From: Isoetes taiwanensis
Lineage: Eukaryota; Streptophyta; Lycopodiopsida; Isoetales; Isoetaceae
Assembly: GCA_021234155.1 (NCBI GenBank)
Contig: JAJEKV010000025.1
Coordinates: 5,685,310 to 5,749,309, forward strand
Direction of reading: 5' to 3'
Length of the DNA stretch: 64,000 bases
The position numbers and the translations under genes are program-made. The notes under the pieces were generated by a model. The model saw only the letters and a list, made by a program, of their open reading frames with translations, did not search any database and was not told the origin of the DNA. Positions 34,908-45,599 of this stretch are shown here, one piece after another (the first letter of the stretch is position 1; every line of letters begins with the position of its first letter).

Positions 34908-36474
34908 TGTGACGCTCCCCGAACATATACGACCCCCGGCCGTATACATACAGGGACTTTCCCCTCCCATGGCGACCATCCCGCCACGAGCAGGGCCCTC
35001 CATCTAACCCGGGCCGTCTACATAGAGACGCTCAGGTGAAGGACACGGAGGGGTCATTCGGCCCACGCCTTCGATGGGCGCCTACGTCGCGGAAGCATGA
35101 ATACAAGGTTAGCATACAACATAAATCACATATAAATATCCACCACGAGGGGTGGCACATCCATCCAAGTACCGACGGCAAGAACATGCATCTAAGCTAA
35201 GAAGACACCCAAAACCCAGGTTCTACCCCGGCTCAGACTCTAGTGGGGAAGCGACTGACGGCTGGGTCTCAGGGAATTGGCAGACCGAATCTTGGCATGG
35301 CGTTGGCTGGCATAGAACATCGGCTAGGGTTGTCCACTCCATCCGCCCCTCCTGTGCACACTTTGCAGAGGGGTCGATTCACGCTATGGCTTCGCTATAG
35401 CCTTCCGGAGACGCAGACTCCAGGGATCACCCTTTGAGTCTACTGCAGGTTCATGACACCTGGTCCGATGAGGCAGGTCGGGGACCAGGATCACAGTGGT
35501 GTCGTGGGTGAGCTAGAGAATACGTGCCGCATCAGCGATCCCCGCATCCGTACCCGACTTACTCACCCTAATTCTACTCAAAGTGCATGGTGCCCCATAC
35601 GGGTCACACCACTACACCCAGGGAGTGTCAGACCCATACCCGGCCCTCCACGTGATCGGCTATCAGGCCTAGCCCACTGTAGGAGTCTCAGGAGCCTTTT
35701 ATGCTCGTGCAAGACCCCACCCCCTACTTCACCACTGTGTCCCTTGTCTGGTGCTAAGCCAGACCATAGCGTCTATGACCCGGTGGGCTCTTGCGCACAG
35801 GCCGAAACTACTAGGGTGTTAAAGGAAGCACTAGGAGCATTCTAAACTCAAGCTTAGAGGCCTCTACCCCCCTATTAAAACCCTGTTTACTGAAACTACT
35901 AACTGACACATAGAGACATCGACCATCCCATAACAGAACATCATTCATAATTGAAAGTATTCCTAATTACCAGAGAAGGGTTAGTCTCACCCAAAACCAT
36001 CCAGAAAAGAATCCTAGAGAGTTATTCTACAATTTGCAAATTATATACCACTAACTGGAGTTTCGGCTGGACCCGTTGTCAAGGGGTGCTTCCATGGCTG
36101 TACCGGGGTAACAGCAACAGCGAAAGGGTGTTTGGCGATCTGGGGACGAACAGCAACGGTTTCCTGAGCGCTCAGCTGCTCCTGGCTCCTTGCTGGGTCG
36201 AAATTGAGCTGATATGAGGATGGCGCCTCCCTTTGGTGGCCTAGTTTAGCAACCCTCATGCTGGCCACCCGGGTTATGCCAAATGGCGCCTTCCCACTAT
36301 GAATTGACCTAATCACATGTCTTTAGATAATTATCCTTTATAATTTGGTTAACATAGCTAATTAAATCCATTGTGGCCAACCCCCTAGGTTATCATACCC
36401 TAGGTGGCGTACCTATACTAGGTGACGTGTCAATATATTTATACGTATACCGTATAAATACTTGGAACGTCACA
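34908..36474 (-). repeat. 3' LTR of the chromovirus
   Basis: 1567 bp with 7-base inverted ends TGTGACG and CGTCACA. Near-identical to 46383-47975 and 1516-3086, except where CAG/CTG positions vary. The high similarity of the two LTRs of one element suggests a fairly recent insertion, though consensus error blocks dating. Confidence 0.9.
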
Positions 36475-36487
36475 TTCTCCCCTCCTT
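36475..36487 (-). other. Polypurine tract of the chromovirus
   Basis: Read on the minus strand this is AAGGAGGGGAGAA directly before TGTGACG. The LARD-like element has AAGGTGGGGAGAA before its own TGTGACG, an almost identical plus-strand primer. Confidence 0.85.
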
Positions 36488-37069
36488 AGAATTAATGCTG
36501 TCCTCAGCATTGGGGTTAGTTACAGATATACTAATAAGGAAAATACATTTTAAAGGACCAGGTAATTCCTTATTTCCAAAGGTAATATATATTAAAACTT
36601 TTGAAGTTCAAAACAGTTTAAGCACTAAAGTGCATTTCAGATGATTTATCATAATCAAAAAGTTCAAGGACCAAGGTCCAATGTCAACATTAGAGCAACA
36701 GCAAAACAAGACGTATAGAGAAAATAAAACTTGAAGAGTTCGGGTCATCAGCAACCCTCTAACATTTGCAGGTCACGTACTGCTCACTGGCCTGCACATG
36801 TCAGTATGTCAGTATATATATATTTAGATTGTGGTTGAAGGGACCACCCCCTTATAGTAACGAAATAACTCTATCTACCAGGGGACCTATCATGTCTATG
36901 GTTTGCAGTTCATTGCAGCATAGGGAATGGTGAAGTTCCCATTGTAGCCGAGATGAACGCAGCCTATGATCTATATGCTCTCGTAGCAAGTCGTGGTCAG
37001 CTTATGACCATGTCCTAGAGAACACAAAGGTGATCTCATCATCGGTAACGATTTTTACTTGCGATGCAT
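36488..37069. other. 3' untranslated part of the chromovirus
   Basis: AT-rich sequence between the polypurine tract and the integrase stop. The frame 36462-36644 overlaps the tract and is not supported. Confidence 0.5.
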
Positions 37070-38563
37070 CTACCCCTCTAGGGCGCTACTCTTGGGAATA
37101 AAGCTTCCAAGCTTACCGCCGGGTGCGGGGTTGATAGCATCGTTGATGGTGCGGCCTTGAGATTCCCGCATGAAGTCCGGATAGTGCTTGTCAAGGTCTA
37201 TCTTCATCACCCAAGTAGCATCCTCAACTGGCAAGTGCTTCCACTTAACCAAGTATTGCAACATTTGAGTCCTTCTGGTTTGTTTATAAGCTCGATCAAG
37301 GAGAGTCTCAGGCACTATTTCCAGTTGCTCCTCAGTCATTTCTAGGAGGGTTGGGGTATCCAAAACCTCCTCGGGATCAGGGGTGTGTTGTTTCAAAAGA
37401 CTCACGTGAAAGACCTTGTGGATCTTCAAGCGGGGCGGCAAATCCAAGCGATATGCCTGCTCTCCAACACGCTCAATAATTTTGAACGGTCCAGCCCATC
37501 TGGGTACCAACTTCTTGCAGTTGCCAATCTTTAGCTTGGCTTGTTTTACCTTAATCTTCATCCAAACGGATTCGCCCACCTGAAAAACGCGTGGGGTTCT
37601 GTGCTTATCGGCTATACTCTTCTGACGACTGCGTGCAGCTAATAAGTACCCACGAACTTCCTCGACCAGAGCTTGCATTTCTAATAGAAGTTGTTGAGAA
37701 ACCTCCACTTTAGAAACGGGGTTATGCCATGTGTCGGGAGTAAGGCATTGATAACCATAATTTATCATGAAGGGAGACATTCTGGAAGATTCCTGTTTCA
37801 TGCTGTTGTAGGCAAACTCGACCAGATAAATATAGTCAGCCCATTGTGATTGCTTACTCCACACATAACTTCTTAGCATATCCTCTATGATGCGATTTGT
37901 AAGCTCCGTCTGACCATCGGTTTGAGGATGGTATGCCGTACTCATAGCAAGCTTAGTCTGAATAGTAGCAAAGAAATCTTTCCAGAAAGCACTTACAAAT
38001 TTGGGATCTCTGTCTGACACAATCACTCGTGGCATCCCGTGTAATCTGAAGATCTCTTTGGCAAAAAGCAGAGCAGTATCAAAGGCTGTATCTGTGGTAC
38101 GACACGGCAAGAAATGAGCCATTTTCGACAATTTGTCGACGACTACCATTAAGGCATCATACCCCCGGAGAGTTCGTGGAAGGCCGACAATGAAATCCAT
38201 GGTTATCACCTCCCATTTGGCGTTAGGCACATCCAAAGGTTGCAGCTCGCCTGGAATTCTTAACTGCTCAGCTTTGGTTTGCTGACACACCTGACACTGC
38301 TTAATGTACCTGGCAATGGCCTTTTTCATGGAAGGCTAGAAATAGCTGGATCGGATCTTAAAGTAGGTCTTCATAAACCCGGCGTGTCCAGCTATAGGGC
38401 TATTGTGTGTCTCATGAAGAATAAGCTTCCGTACTCCTGAAGTCTGCGGCACACACAACTTATCCTTGTGATATAACAAGTTGCCCTCTTTCTTATAGGC
38501 ACGAAAAGCCTCGGCGCTCCAGATCGGTCGAAGCTTCCTTAGCCAAACTATTCCAAATGTCAC
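37070..38563 (-). pseudogene. Chromovirus integrase with C-terminal chromodomain
   Basis: Inserts the cDNA into the chromosome. The N-terminal HHCC finger spans the frame ending at 38336 (H..H in LHETHNSPIAGHAGF) and the next one (CQVCQQTK). A TAG stop at 38336-38338 replaces the Trp expected in the SFYWPGM-type motif. The 419-residue frame then has the core Asp in ITMDFIVGLP, Asp in VSDRDPKF and Glu in HPQTDGQTE, so the catalytic triad is complete. The GPY/F-like module reads VPRWAGPFKIIERVGEQAYR then IHKVFHVSLLK. A chromodomain follows at residues 336-386 (QYLVKWKHLPVEDATWV). The first aromatic-cage position seems not to be aromatic. The last 33 residues match no domain. Confidence 0.9.
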
Positions 38564-39250
38564 AGAACTCTGGATCCGTGGCCAAGGTCTGCTCTATCTG
38601 TTTCCCAAACTCACTAGTGAGCGTAGAAATAGCATTACAATGGGTTCGGGTCACCAAGGGATGGCGTGATAAAGCATCCGCAACCACATTGTGCTTGCCA
38701 GGCTTATACATAATCTCAAAATCATACTCCTCGAGAAATTCCATCCATCTTCTCTCGACCGGAGGTTGAGGTTGGCTGGTGGATAAATAACGGAGACTTT
38801 GATGATCCGTATCCAATTGGAATCTTCTACCAAGAAGGTAGTGTCTCCATATCCGCAGAGCACGGACAACGGCTAACAATTCCTGATCATGGGTAGGATA
38901 TCGCTGCTCTGTTTCGTTCATTTTCTTTGAGTCATAGGCAATAACTCTCCCCTCCTCGCATTAGGACCCCTCGGTGGCAATCTTGCGGCATCCGCCGCCA
39001 CCGGTTTATCCCGGTCGATCGGGCAATGTGAGAACCGGTGCTGATGTTAAGGCATCCTTAAGTCGCCGGAAACTTTCCCGAACTTTTGTCTTCCGCTGGT
39101 CCATCCAATCTTTCACCTTCTCATGCTTTGTGAGATTTGTAAGAGGAGCTGCGATCTTCGCAAAATCCTTCACAAATTTTCGATAGTAGCCTGCTAGTCC
39201 CAAGAAACTCCGGACTTCGGAAACATTCGCGGGAATAGGCCATTCTCTTA
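38493..39250 (-). pseudogene. Chromovirus RNase H and RT-RNase H connection
   Basis: The connection block [20 protein letters not shown] then TNLTK lies at 39006-39203. RNase H at 38493-38921 contains NETEQRYPTHDQELLAVVRA, WRHYLLGRRFQLDTDHQSLRY and KPGKHNVVADALSRHP, the standard gypsy blocks with the catalytic Glu (ELLAV) and Asp (DTDHQ, ADALSR). The first RNase H Asp block (before NETEQ) is blurred by altered bases around 38940-39010. RNase H removes template RNA during cDNA synthesis. Frame breaks lie near 38930 and 39200. Confidence 0.85.
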
Positions 39251-39256
39251 TGGCCT

Positions 39257-40014
39257 CTATCTTTGCCGGGTCTGTAGCAATTCCCTCCTCTTAAAAATGA
39301 TATGGCCCAAATAATCGACCTTTGGAGTGGCAAACTTGCACTTAGAGAACTTGGCATAGAGCTGATGACGCCTTAGCTTTTGTAGGGCTAATCTAAGATG
39401 CTTCTCATGCTCCTCGAGGGTCTTACTATAGATGAGAATGTCATCGAAGAAAATAACAACAAAATCATCCAGATATTGCCGAAAGACATCATTCATTAGT
39501 CGCATGAAAGTTGCTGGGGCATTAGTTAGTCCAAAAGGCATAACTGTAAATTCATAATGCCCATATCTAGTGCGAAAAGCAGATTTATGGATGTCCTCCT
39601 CTTTAATCCTTATCTGATGGTATCCGGAGCGTAGATCAATCTTTGAGAAATACTTAGCCCCTTGTAACTGATCCATTAGGTCATCTGCCCTAGGCAAAGC
39701 ATAGCGATTCTTGATGGTATGCTTGTTATGTTGCCGGTAATCAATACACATCCTCGCCGAAAGCCGCCATTTTTCTTAACGAAGAGAATAGGGGCGCCAA
39801 AAGGCGAAACACTAGGTCGGATGAAACCTAGGTTTAGTAGCTCCTGAAGTTGCTTCTTAAGTTCTGCCAATTCCCGAGGACTCATACGGTACGGGGCCTT
39901 GCTAGTAGGCTTGGTACCCGGCTCTAAAGCTATTTCACATTCCACCCTCCTCGAAGGAGGAAGCTTCAATCTCATCTGGGAAAAGGTCACCAAATTCCCG
40001 GAGAAGATGAGCAA
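39257..40014 (-). pseudogene. Chromovirus reverse transcriptase
   Basis: Two frames overlap at 39676-39751. The first carries [20 protein letters not shown] then [19 protein letters not shown]. The second carries [48 protein letters not shown] and the catalytic block [12 protein letters not shown] with its Asp pair. DYLGHII closes the domain near 39300. A small indel at about 39755 separates the frames, and the end drifts out of frame near 39290. Order and spacing are typical of chromovirus RT. Confidence 0.9.
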
Positions 40015-40035
40015 TCCCTTCTGGCAAGGTATCGA

Positions 40036-40470
40036 TTACTTGCTTCTGTTTAGCATCTGACTTCTGATGGGCATAGACTGCATGATAGGGTTGAAGGGTT
40101 CACCTTTAATAGTCACGCGGGCTCCATTAGCTGCGTTGAAGGTAACTTCCCTCTTCTCGCAGTCTATGTTGGCTTTTGCGGATGCCAAGAATTCCATACC
40201 AACAATGAGGTCATATTTACCAATGTCCATCAACTATGCTAGTGGGCACCCAAAGCCACCGGTGCACTGGGCAACATATTTCTATTGATCTTAAGATTGA
40301 TGCGACGACCATGAGTATCACAAGATGTGTCGACCTTTTGATACCATCGGCTAGAGTGACAAGTGCCTTGGTCGAGACCTTAATGTTTCAAGTCTGAAGA
40401 CCCGAGCTATTCTAGGGGAAGCAAAATTATGTGTACTTCCCGTGATCCATAAGAATTACAAAAGGCTTAA
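40036..40470 (-). pseudogene. Chromovirus aspartic protease
   Basis: The C-terminal block YDLIVGMEFLASAKANIDCE is in frame at 40036-40233. About 190 bases upstream the minus strand at 40435-40470 reads FVILMDHGKYT. Here the D-S/T-G active site is altered to DHG, with a stop shortly after. The local bases (GATCACGGG) look like a corrupted GAT-TCA-GGA, one of the CAG-associated alterations seen elsewhere. The protease processes Gag-Pol. A frameshift separates the two parts. Confidence 0.7.
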
Positions 40471-40639
40471 TTGCCTACTTGACCTATGGTGGAAATGACA
40501 AATAGTCGACTTTTCGGCATTGCCGGTTTCTATAGCTGCAAGAATATGAGACGCACCATGAAATATACGGGAGCCTCGCCCTCGATGTGTAAGGTTGTCT
40601 CCAGCTCGTCCCAATCGAGGTCGGCCATGGCCACCGGCA

Positions 40640-41797
40640 AGGCGAACATAAGGACATTGTGCATAAAGTGCCCGTGTCGCATACACTGTAATATGCCTTA
40701 TCCCGCGGAGCTGTTTCGGCCTCCTTAGGAATAGATCAGAAGAGGTTTCATTACTTCCTTGCCGACATTGCTCGCTTTTGTCACCGTGGCCGAAAAGTAA
40801 CTTTCTTTTCCTGCCGGCTATACGAGTTCTGTTGAGAAGGGCCCGGACTTGGCGAACGGGGTTTGTATGGTGTGGCTGGCCGGGCCTGCCAATAAGGAGT
40901 AGGACGCGGGTACTGATTTCTTGGTGTGTCCTCCTCGAGGCTTAATGCCTTAGCCTCGGCCTCCGCAATTGATTTTGGGTCTATGGCCTTAACCATCCGT
41001 TTAATTGATGGGGCCAACCCTTCAATATAACCCTCTACGGCTCTCTTTTCATTCATTCCTGGAACATACAGCCTCAAGCGCATAAACTCATCAGTGTAAG
41101 CCTGGACCGACATACCCTTCTGCTCCAACCTATAGAAGGTTTGAATCTGCTGGCATTTGTGCGCACGAGGCACATAATTCGACTTGAACGCCTTTGGCGA
41201 ACTTCCGGTTGCATCCGCCCTCGCCCGGATGCTTGGCCCTCGCATAGCCCTTCCACCAAACACGGCAGCCTCGTGAAGGTTGGTGGTGGCAACCTTTCCC
41301 CGTATCCTTCTCTGTCATTCCATAAGACTTCCCAAACTCCTTCATCTCATCCAACCAGGATTCGCATTTAAGCCGCCTCGGATTTCCCATCAAACGGGCC
41401 AATTTCCTATTCTTCCATATACTAGTTATAGTCAGATCAACCGCCTTACGGTGCTCTTTTCTGGCGCTTTGCATGGTCACCACGATACCGATGAACCGTA
41501 AGACATCAAGTGGTTGATCGTGAGGAAGTGGCACTATCCTTAGAGGAACTTCGGTGACGCTTTAGCATGAGGCCTCCCGGTGCGTGTATGTGGCTAGCTC
41601 CGTGGGGAGATGGTTGCAGTGTGTGGACTCGATGGTAGCGGAGGTAACTCCGGTCCATCTTCCTGGGTTTGTTGCGGCGGGTTGGCATGCAATACATAGG
41701 CCTGTAATTCGCCTAACTGCCTTTTCATTAACATCGCCTCGCTCAGAGAGTCACCACCGGGCATTGGAGGGTGTCCGCCAAGCGGGCAAGCACGCAC
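40640..41797 (-). pseudogene. Chromovirus gag
   Basis: The N-terminal part (41594-41797) has EAMLMKRQLGELQAYVLHA. The middle (about 41300-41420) carries RLMGNPRRLKCESWLDEMKE. The retrotransposon-gag core (40781-41263) has VPRAHKCQQIQTFYRLEQKG, SVQAYTDEFMRLRLYV and YIEGLAPSIKRMV, typical of plant gypsy gag. A basic, Pro/Gln-rich tail follows. A CCHC knuckle is suggested near 40640-40690, where C, GH and C residues appear in two frames. Frame changes occur near 41260, 41530 and 41600. Gag forms the virus-like particle and binds the RNA. Confidence 0.8.
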
Positions 41798-41839
41798 CGC
41801 CTAAATCGAAAGCATGAAAAAGGTATAAGCATATTTATA

Positions 41840-42309
41840 ACAGATAAATTCTTACAAATTGTATCATGTCGAACAAAGGGGTAGAGAGAGAACACAAGGA
41901 AATTTATTATTATAAGAGGAAAAACTTTCCTATTACAGTTTCACACCAAAAGTTGGTACAGGATTATTATACAAAGATAACATGATACAACTGGAACTTA
42001 GAGTGAACTCACAGACAGTATAAAAAAAAACGAAACTAGAAAGATCCGCCTAGGGGTTCGCAAAAGGGGTAAGTAATTGAATAGCGGACACTCTCACGCA
42101 TGTACCATAACGAAGCTTAGAAGCGTGCCCGTGCTTGGACAATCACCGGGTTGGTATTCCCATGTTGGGCTAACAATGAGAAGATTGAAAAGCCTTCGCA
42201 AAGCATAGAAGAGTTGCCACAGGTGGTCATTGGCGACCTCGAAAGCCTCGTGCCTGCTCATACTCCAATAGTCCCAGGTATGGCACATGGTCGCCTTTCA
42301 GGTCCTCAA
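41840..42309. other. Spacer between extra ORFs and gag
   Basis: AT-rich sequence with a frame at 42094-42288 (minus) containing EAFEVANDHLWQLFYALRRL. Whether this is coding is unclear. It could be a further exon or frame continuation of ORF-c. Confidence 0.35.
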
Positions 42310-42525
42310 AAGCTCATCCCTAAGGATGTTAACTATCTCCAACCCTTTTCAAAGCATCATAGGGTTCTCCTGGTGGCGGGGGTTCCATCTCATAGCCTTC
42401 ATCCCATTCGGGATATTCGCCATATCTCTGGCCATAGTCCTGCTCTGGCGGCCTGGGATCATCCCTCCTTATCATGTCTGTAATCCTCTCCTCATATTCC
42501 CAAAGGGTCTCTTCTGCAAGAGAAT
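42310..42525 (-). CDS. Unrecognised ORF-c segment upstream of gag
   Basis: Reading the minus strand from about 42525 gives a continuous acidic, Pro/Tyr-rich stretch: EETLWEYEERITDMIRRDD, then GEYPEWDEGYEMEPPPPGEP, ending at a stop near 42325. It starts right after TCTCTTGCAG, which has the form of a splice acceptor, so it may be an exon of a spliced transcript from the preceding ORF-b. No family recognised. Composition suggests a disordered protein. Support is limited to open frame, composition and position on the element's coding strand. Confidence 0.35.
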
Positions 42526-42741
42526 TAAAATGAATATAGAGGGTTGGATAGTTTTGTTATAGACCAACTCGAATAACCAGCAAAACACATGGTAGAAGGA
42601 ATAGTTTTTAATTGTATTCATAAAGATAGTAATTTCAATCGATGAAAAGAAAGATGTATCATATTATAAAGTGGCTAAAAAAATTTGCCAACCCAAAATT
42701 CCACAATCATACGCAATACAAAAATGCGTAGTACAATTAGT

Positions 42742-44116
42742 TTAAGAGCTAGGTCCTCCCTCTTCATCCGTAGGCCTAGGAGGTGGTGGAGGCGGTCGGT
42801 GTCGCAGCAGAGTCACCCCGGGGTCTACTGTGGCAGCCGCAATAGAGGCAACCTCTGGTGGATAGGCAACGGCCAATGGGGCTGCCGTGAGGAGCTTCAT
42901 GCTCATCCAGGGCGCAATATCCTGACCTAAGGCCGTCAGGGCAAGATCTCGTCGCACGAGTACATAAGTAAACGTACGATAGGGGAGCTTCTTGTGCTCG
43001 GCCAGAGTAGAGAGAGCACGGAGGGCCCACCACGAAGCTTCAGCCTCCGGCCCTAAATCCCGGGCTATAAAAAGGACTTGGCCGTGTCGAAAGGCTGACA
43101 AAAAGAAACGGGTAAGGTGGTTGCCCGATACCTTCCCTTGCGGGGTCTCTGATGTGGCCACCTCCTTATCCAAATCCATGGAAACCTCCTCTTCCTTAAG
43201 TTCTTGCTGCTCCTCCTTCACATGAGCAGGGTTATGATATAAATCCTCTCCCTCGTCATCTGAACCCGAGGGAACCTCAACCATATTAATATTTGGGACG
43301 TGAGGTCCCATAGCCGTGAAGGCATCTGGTGAGGGCTGAGAGGCCGGCTCCTGCATCACGAAGTCCCGAAGACGTAGTAGAGTCTCAGCCGGCTCTATGG
43401 TCTCTTGGCGGAACCGAGAGCAGCCGCCGCACCTCCAGGAGGAAGCTCAATAGAAGTGAAGTCAATGAAGTCGCCCATGCAATACTCCGCAAGCTCATAA
43501 AGCACGCGGGTCTTTACGCTTATGCCTAAATCCAGCCACCATGTGATAAGTCCGCATAATATCATCCAGAGAAGATATTCTTGCCCTTGGAGATAGATAA
43601 TCGGAAGGGCATCCAGCCCCGACAAGCCTACTGCCTTGCTCCCCCGCAAGGTGGCAGCTCTTCCGCTAATCGCTCCTAACGGCGAAGTCGCCCATGCCTA
43701 TGTGTTCGCTCTTCCCCTCCTCTGAAGACTCGTGCGTTTGCCTTTCTACTGTGCAAGGTTTCATCTTCTCGACGTATTGGTCCATGAGGATAGCTAGGGC
43801 TTAAGGCGACCTCAAGGTATTGCCGCCCCGATGCCGCACAACGCGTGTGTTTGCCCCATCGGAGCTTTCCCTTCAGGACATCATATGTATGAGTGTCTCC
43901 CCCGAGCATCTCTCGGACTACCTCCCTCTCCAGATACAGCTGGGGAGGATCCCCAAGAGGAATACACAGAGGGAGCATCTCCTCCCTCAGAGAAATCCAA
44001 AAATCCGGCCAGACCGGGTGCCTCCGCATGTTGGCAAGGAGATCTAGGCGCCGGCATAGCAAAGGCCGCAAGCAGGTCGAAAGGGACTTATGGATCCCAT
44101 TGCTCTCCTCGGCCAT
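42742..44116 (-). CDS. Unrecognised ORF-b upstream of gag (frame-broken)
   Basis: Three consecutive minus-strand frames appear to be one protein of about 440-450 residues: 44116-43676 (starts MAEESNGIHKSL), 43649-43395 and 43359-42742. Features in order are a basic Leu-rich start, WPDFWISLREEMLPLCIPL, DVLKGKLRWGK, YELAEYCMGDFIDFTSIELP, and a strongly acidic segment (SGSDDEGEDLYHNPAH, KEEQQELKEEEVSMDLD). Next come a probably folded part (LTRFFLSAFRHGQVLFIARD, ASWWALRALSTLAEHKKLPY) and a Pro-rich tail. No known domain was recognised. It lies directly downstream of the H3-like gene and upstream of gag, all on the same strand. Confidence 0.45.
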
Positions 44117-44365
44117 GGTACCAGCGACATAAGGTCAAGCGCCATGGCTTTAAGGGAGGAGGAAGCAAGAAAATGGAAGAGAACAAGTTGGAGTTCCCAC
44201 TAAAAACCCTTTTTAACCCCTTTTTATTATTACGCTGATGTCAGCAAATTTCATATTTAAAATAAAATATAAAGTTCTCAATACAACTTCAACTTAAGAC
44301 AAAAAGAGTTTTTATTATTTATTCGGAAAAGAAAATATGTACAATGCGGAGGCCATCAAAATATG
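44117..44365 (-). other. Gap between H3-like gene and ORF-b
   Basis: AT-rich stretch (about 44200-44340) containing AATAAA-like sequences, compatible with a former 3' end of the H3-like transcript. No gene seen. Confidence 0.35.
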
Positions 44366-44741
44366 CTAAGGATGCTCCCCCCGAATCCTACGGGCGAGGG
44401 CTAAGTCCTTTGGCATAATGGTAACTCTCTTTGCGTGAATCGCGCAAAGGTTAGCGTCACCAAAAAGTGCCACCAAGTAGGCTTCAGCAGCCTCTTGGAG
44501 TGCCAAAATTGCAAAGGTCTGGAAACGGAGGTCGGTCTTGAATCGCCGCAGCGATCTCCGCACCTGCCTCTCGGAAGGGAAGCTTCCGTGATAGAAGCCG
44601 GGTGGACTTCTCGAACTTGGCGGATTTCCGAAGGCCACCTGCACCGGTCGATACCGATGGGGCTTCCTTTGTGGGGCGGGTTTTGTAGGCGCCCCTTCTG
44701 GGTGTGGCACCGCCTTTAGCGCCAACAAACGGCCGAGTCAT
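44366..44741 (-). CDS. Histone H3-like coding region inside the chromovirus
   Basis: The minus strand encodes most of a histone H3 fold in two overlapping frames. The frame from 44741 gives [12 protein letters not shown] then EIAA (H3 KSTELLIRKLPF..REIAQ). The frame ending at 44366 gives RKPHRYRP, then [20 protein letters not shown], then [20 protein letters not shown] and [18 protein letters not shown]. Compared with ordinary H3, the tail before KPHRYRP is shorter and lacks ARTKQTARKS. GDANLC replaces EDTNLC, KDLAL replaces KDIQL, and the end is GEHP rather than GERA. The loop-1 FKTDLRFQ is canonical, so it is not obviously CENH3. No intron is visible. Frame breaks at about 44560 and 44620-44660 coincide with CAG/CTG positions and may be artefacts. 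A histone made from a retroelement could enter nucleosomes, but expression is unknown. Confidence 0.8.
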
Positions 44742-44917
44742 TCACTCCGCTGCTCTCGGACCGAGTCGGTATTCTTGCCAAAAGTTCCGGCAGTCCTTAG
44801 TTTCTCCTTGTATTGATTCACGGGTCTTTCGGGCTAAACCCTTCCTCCTGCTTAATGGTTACATGTTCGCCGTGGTTGGCCCGACCCACTCCCCACTGCC
44901 CCCTCCGCCCCGCGGGT

Positions 44918-45599
44918 TCACTGGTCCCCGCCGATCCCTCTCTCTTCGTTCAAGCTTCTCCCGTTCTTCCCGGACTCTCCTCGGATCTTCTTGAACCCGA
45001 GCAAAATGTTGGGCTGCGGCGGCCGAAGAAGCTCACTTCGGTACTGGCTGCGGGTCTGAGACCCATATCGACCGTATGGTCGCCGATAATCTATGCTGAT
45101 ATCGGGGATTTCCCCCCAAATAAAACTGTGGTTATCCTCGTCCCAACGGTATGGGGGAACCTCAATTGCCCTGCCATCTATGACGGCAAAGCCATCCCCG
45201 AGATACCGGTACTCCCTTCCTCGAGCGGCCGTATCAGCCCGCTCTATTTCCCGGTGATCATCCTCCCCCGCCAAGCCTCGACACGGCCGGCCTCCGGCCC
45301 CGATGTCTTCCTCCTCAGTATGCCCTTCCCGCTCGGGAGGATAGAATTTAATGAGCATCATGACCATGTCATGTTGCTCGACAATGGTATAGGAGAGCTG
45401 GCGGAGGTTCAGCCGGATCAGAAATGGCTCTGAGAAGTGATAGATAGGATAGGGGATCCTATCGTTATTCTCAAACCGGTTCACCAACTCATCTAAAAGG
45501 ATGTCGATGAAGGCCGACCAGAGCCATGTACCCAAGCATCATGGCATAAATCTCCACGATACCGAGGGTAGAAGGGTCCGGGCTCTTGGTATTGGCCAT
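44918..45599 (-). CDS. Unrecognised ORF-a of the chromovirus leader
   Basis: Starts with ATG at 45599 (MANTKSPDPSTLGIVEIYAM) and continues after a one-base shift near 45535 as a 205-residue frame down to 44918. Segments: WSAFIDILLDELVNRFENND, then IYHFSEPFLIRLNLRQLSYT, QHDMVMMLIKFYPP, an acidic stretch, YLGDGFAVIDGRAIEVPPYR, WGEIPDISIDYRRPYGRYGS and a basic, Gly/Arg-rich end. Copy A (316-729) preserves the first part, so the ORF is older than the duplication. No known domain was recognised. It precedes the H3-like region by about 180 bases, and a stop (TGA) directly before the H3-like ATG argues that they are separate products as written. Confidence 0.5.

Noticed and set aside
44366-44741. 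H3-like gene as a CENH3
   Set aside because: The divergent tail suggested it, but the loop-1 region (FKTDLRFQ) has ordinary H3 length and sequence, unlike the CENH3s I know. Left as H3-like variant.
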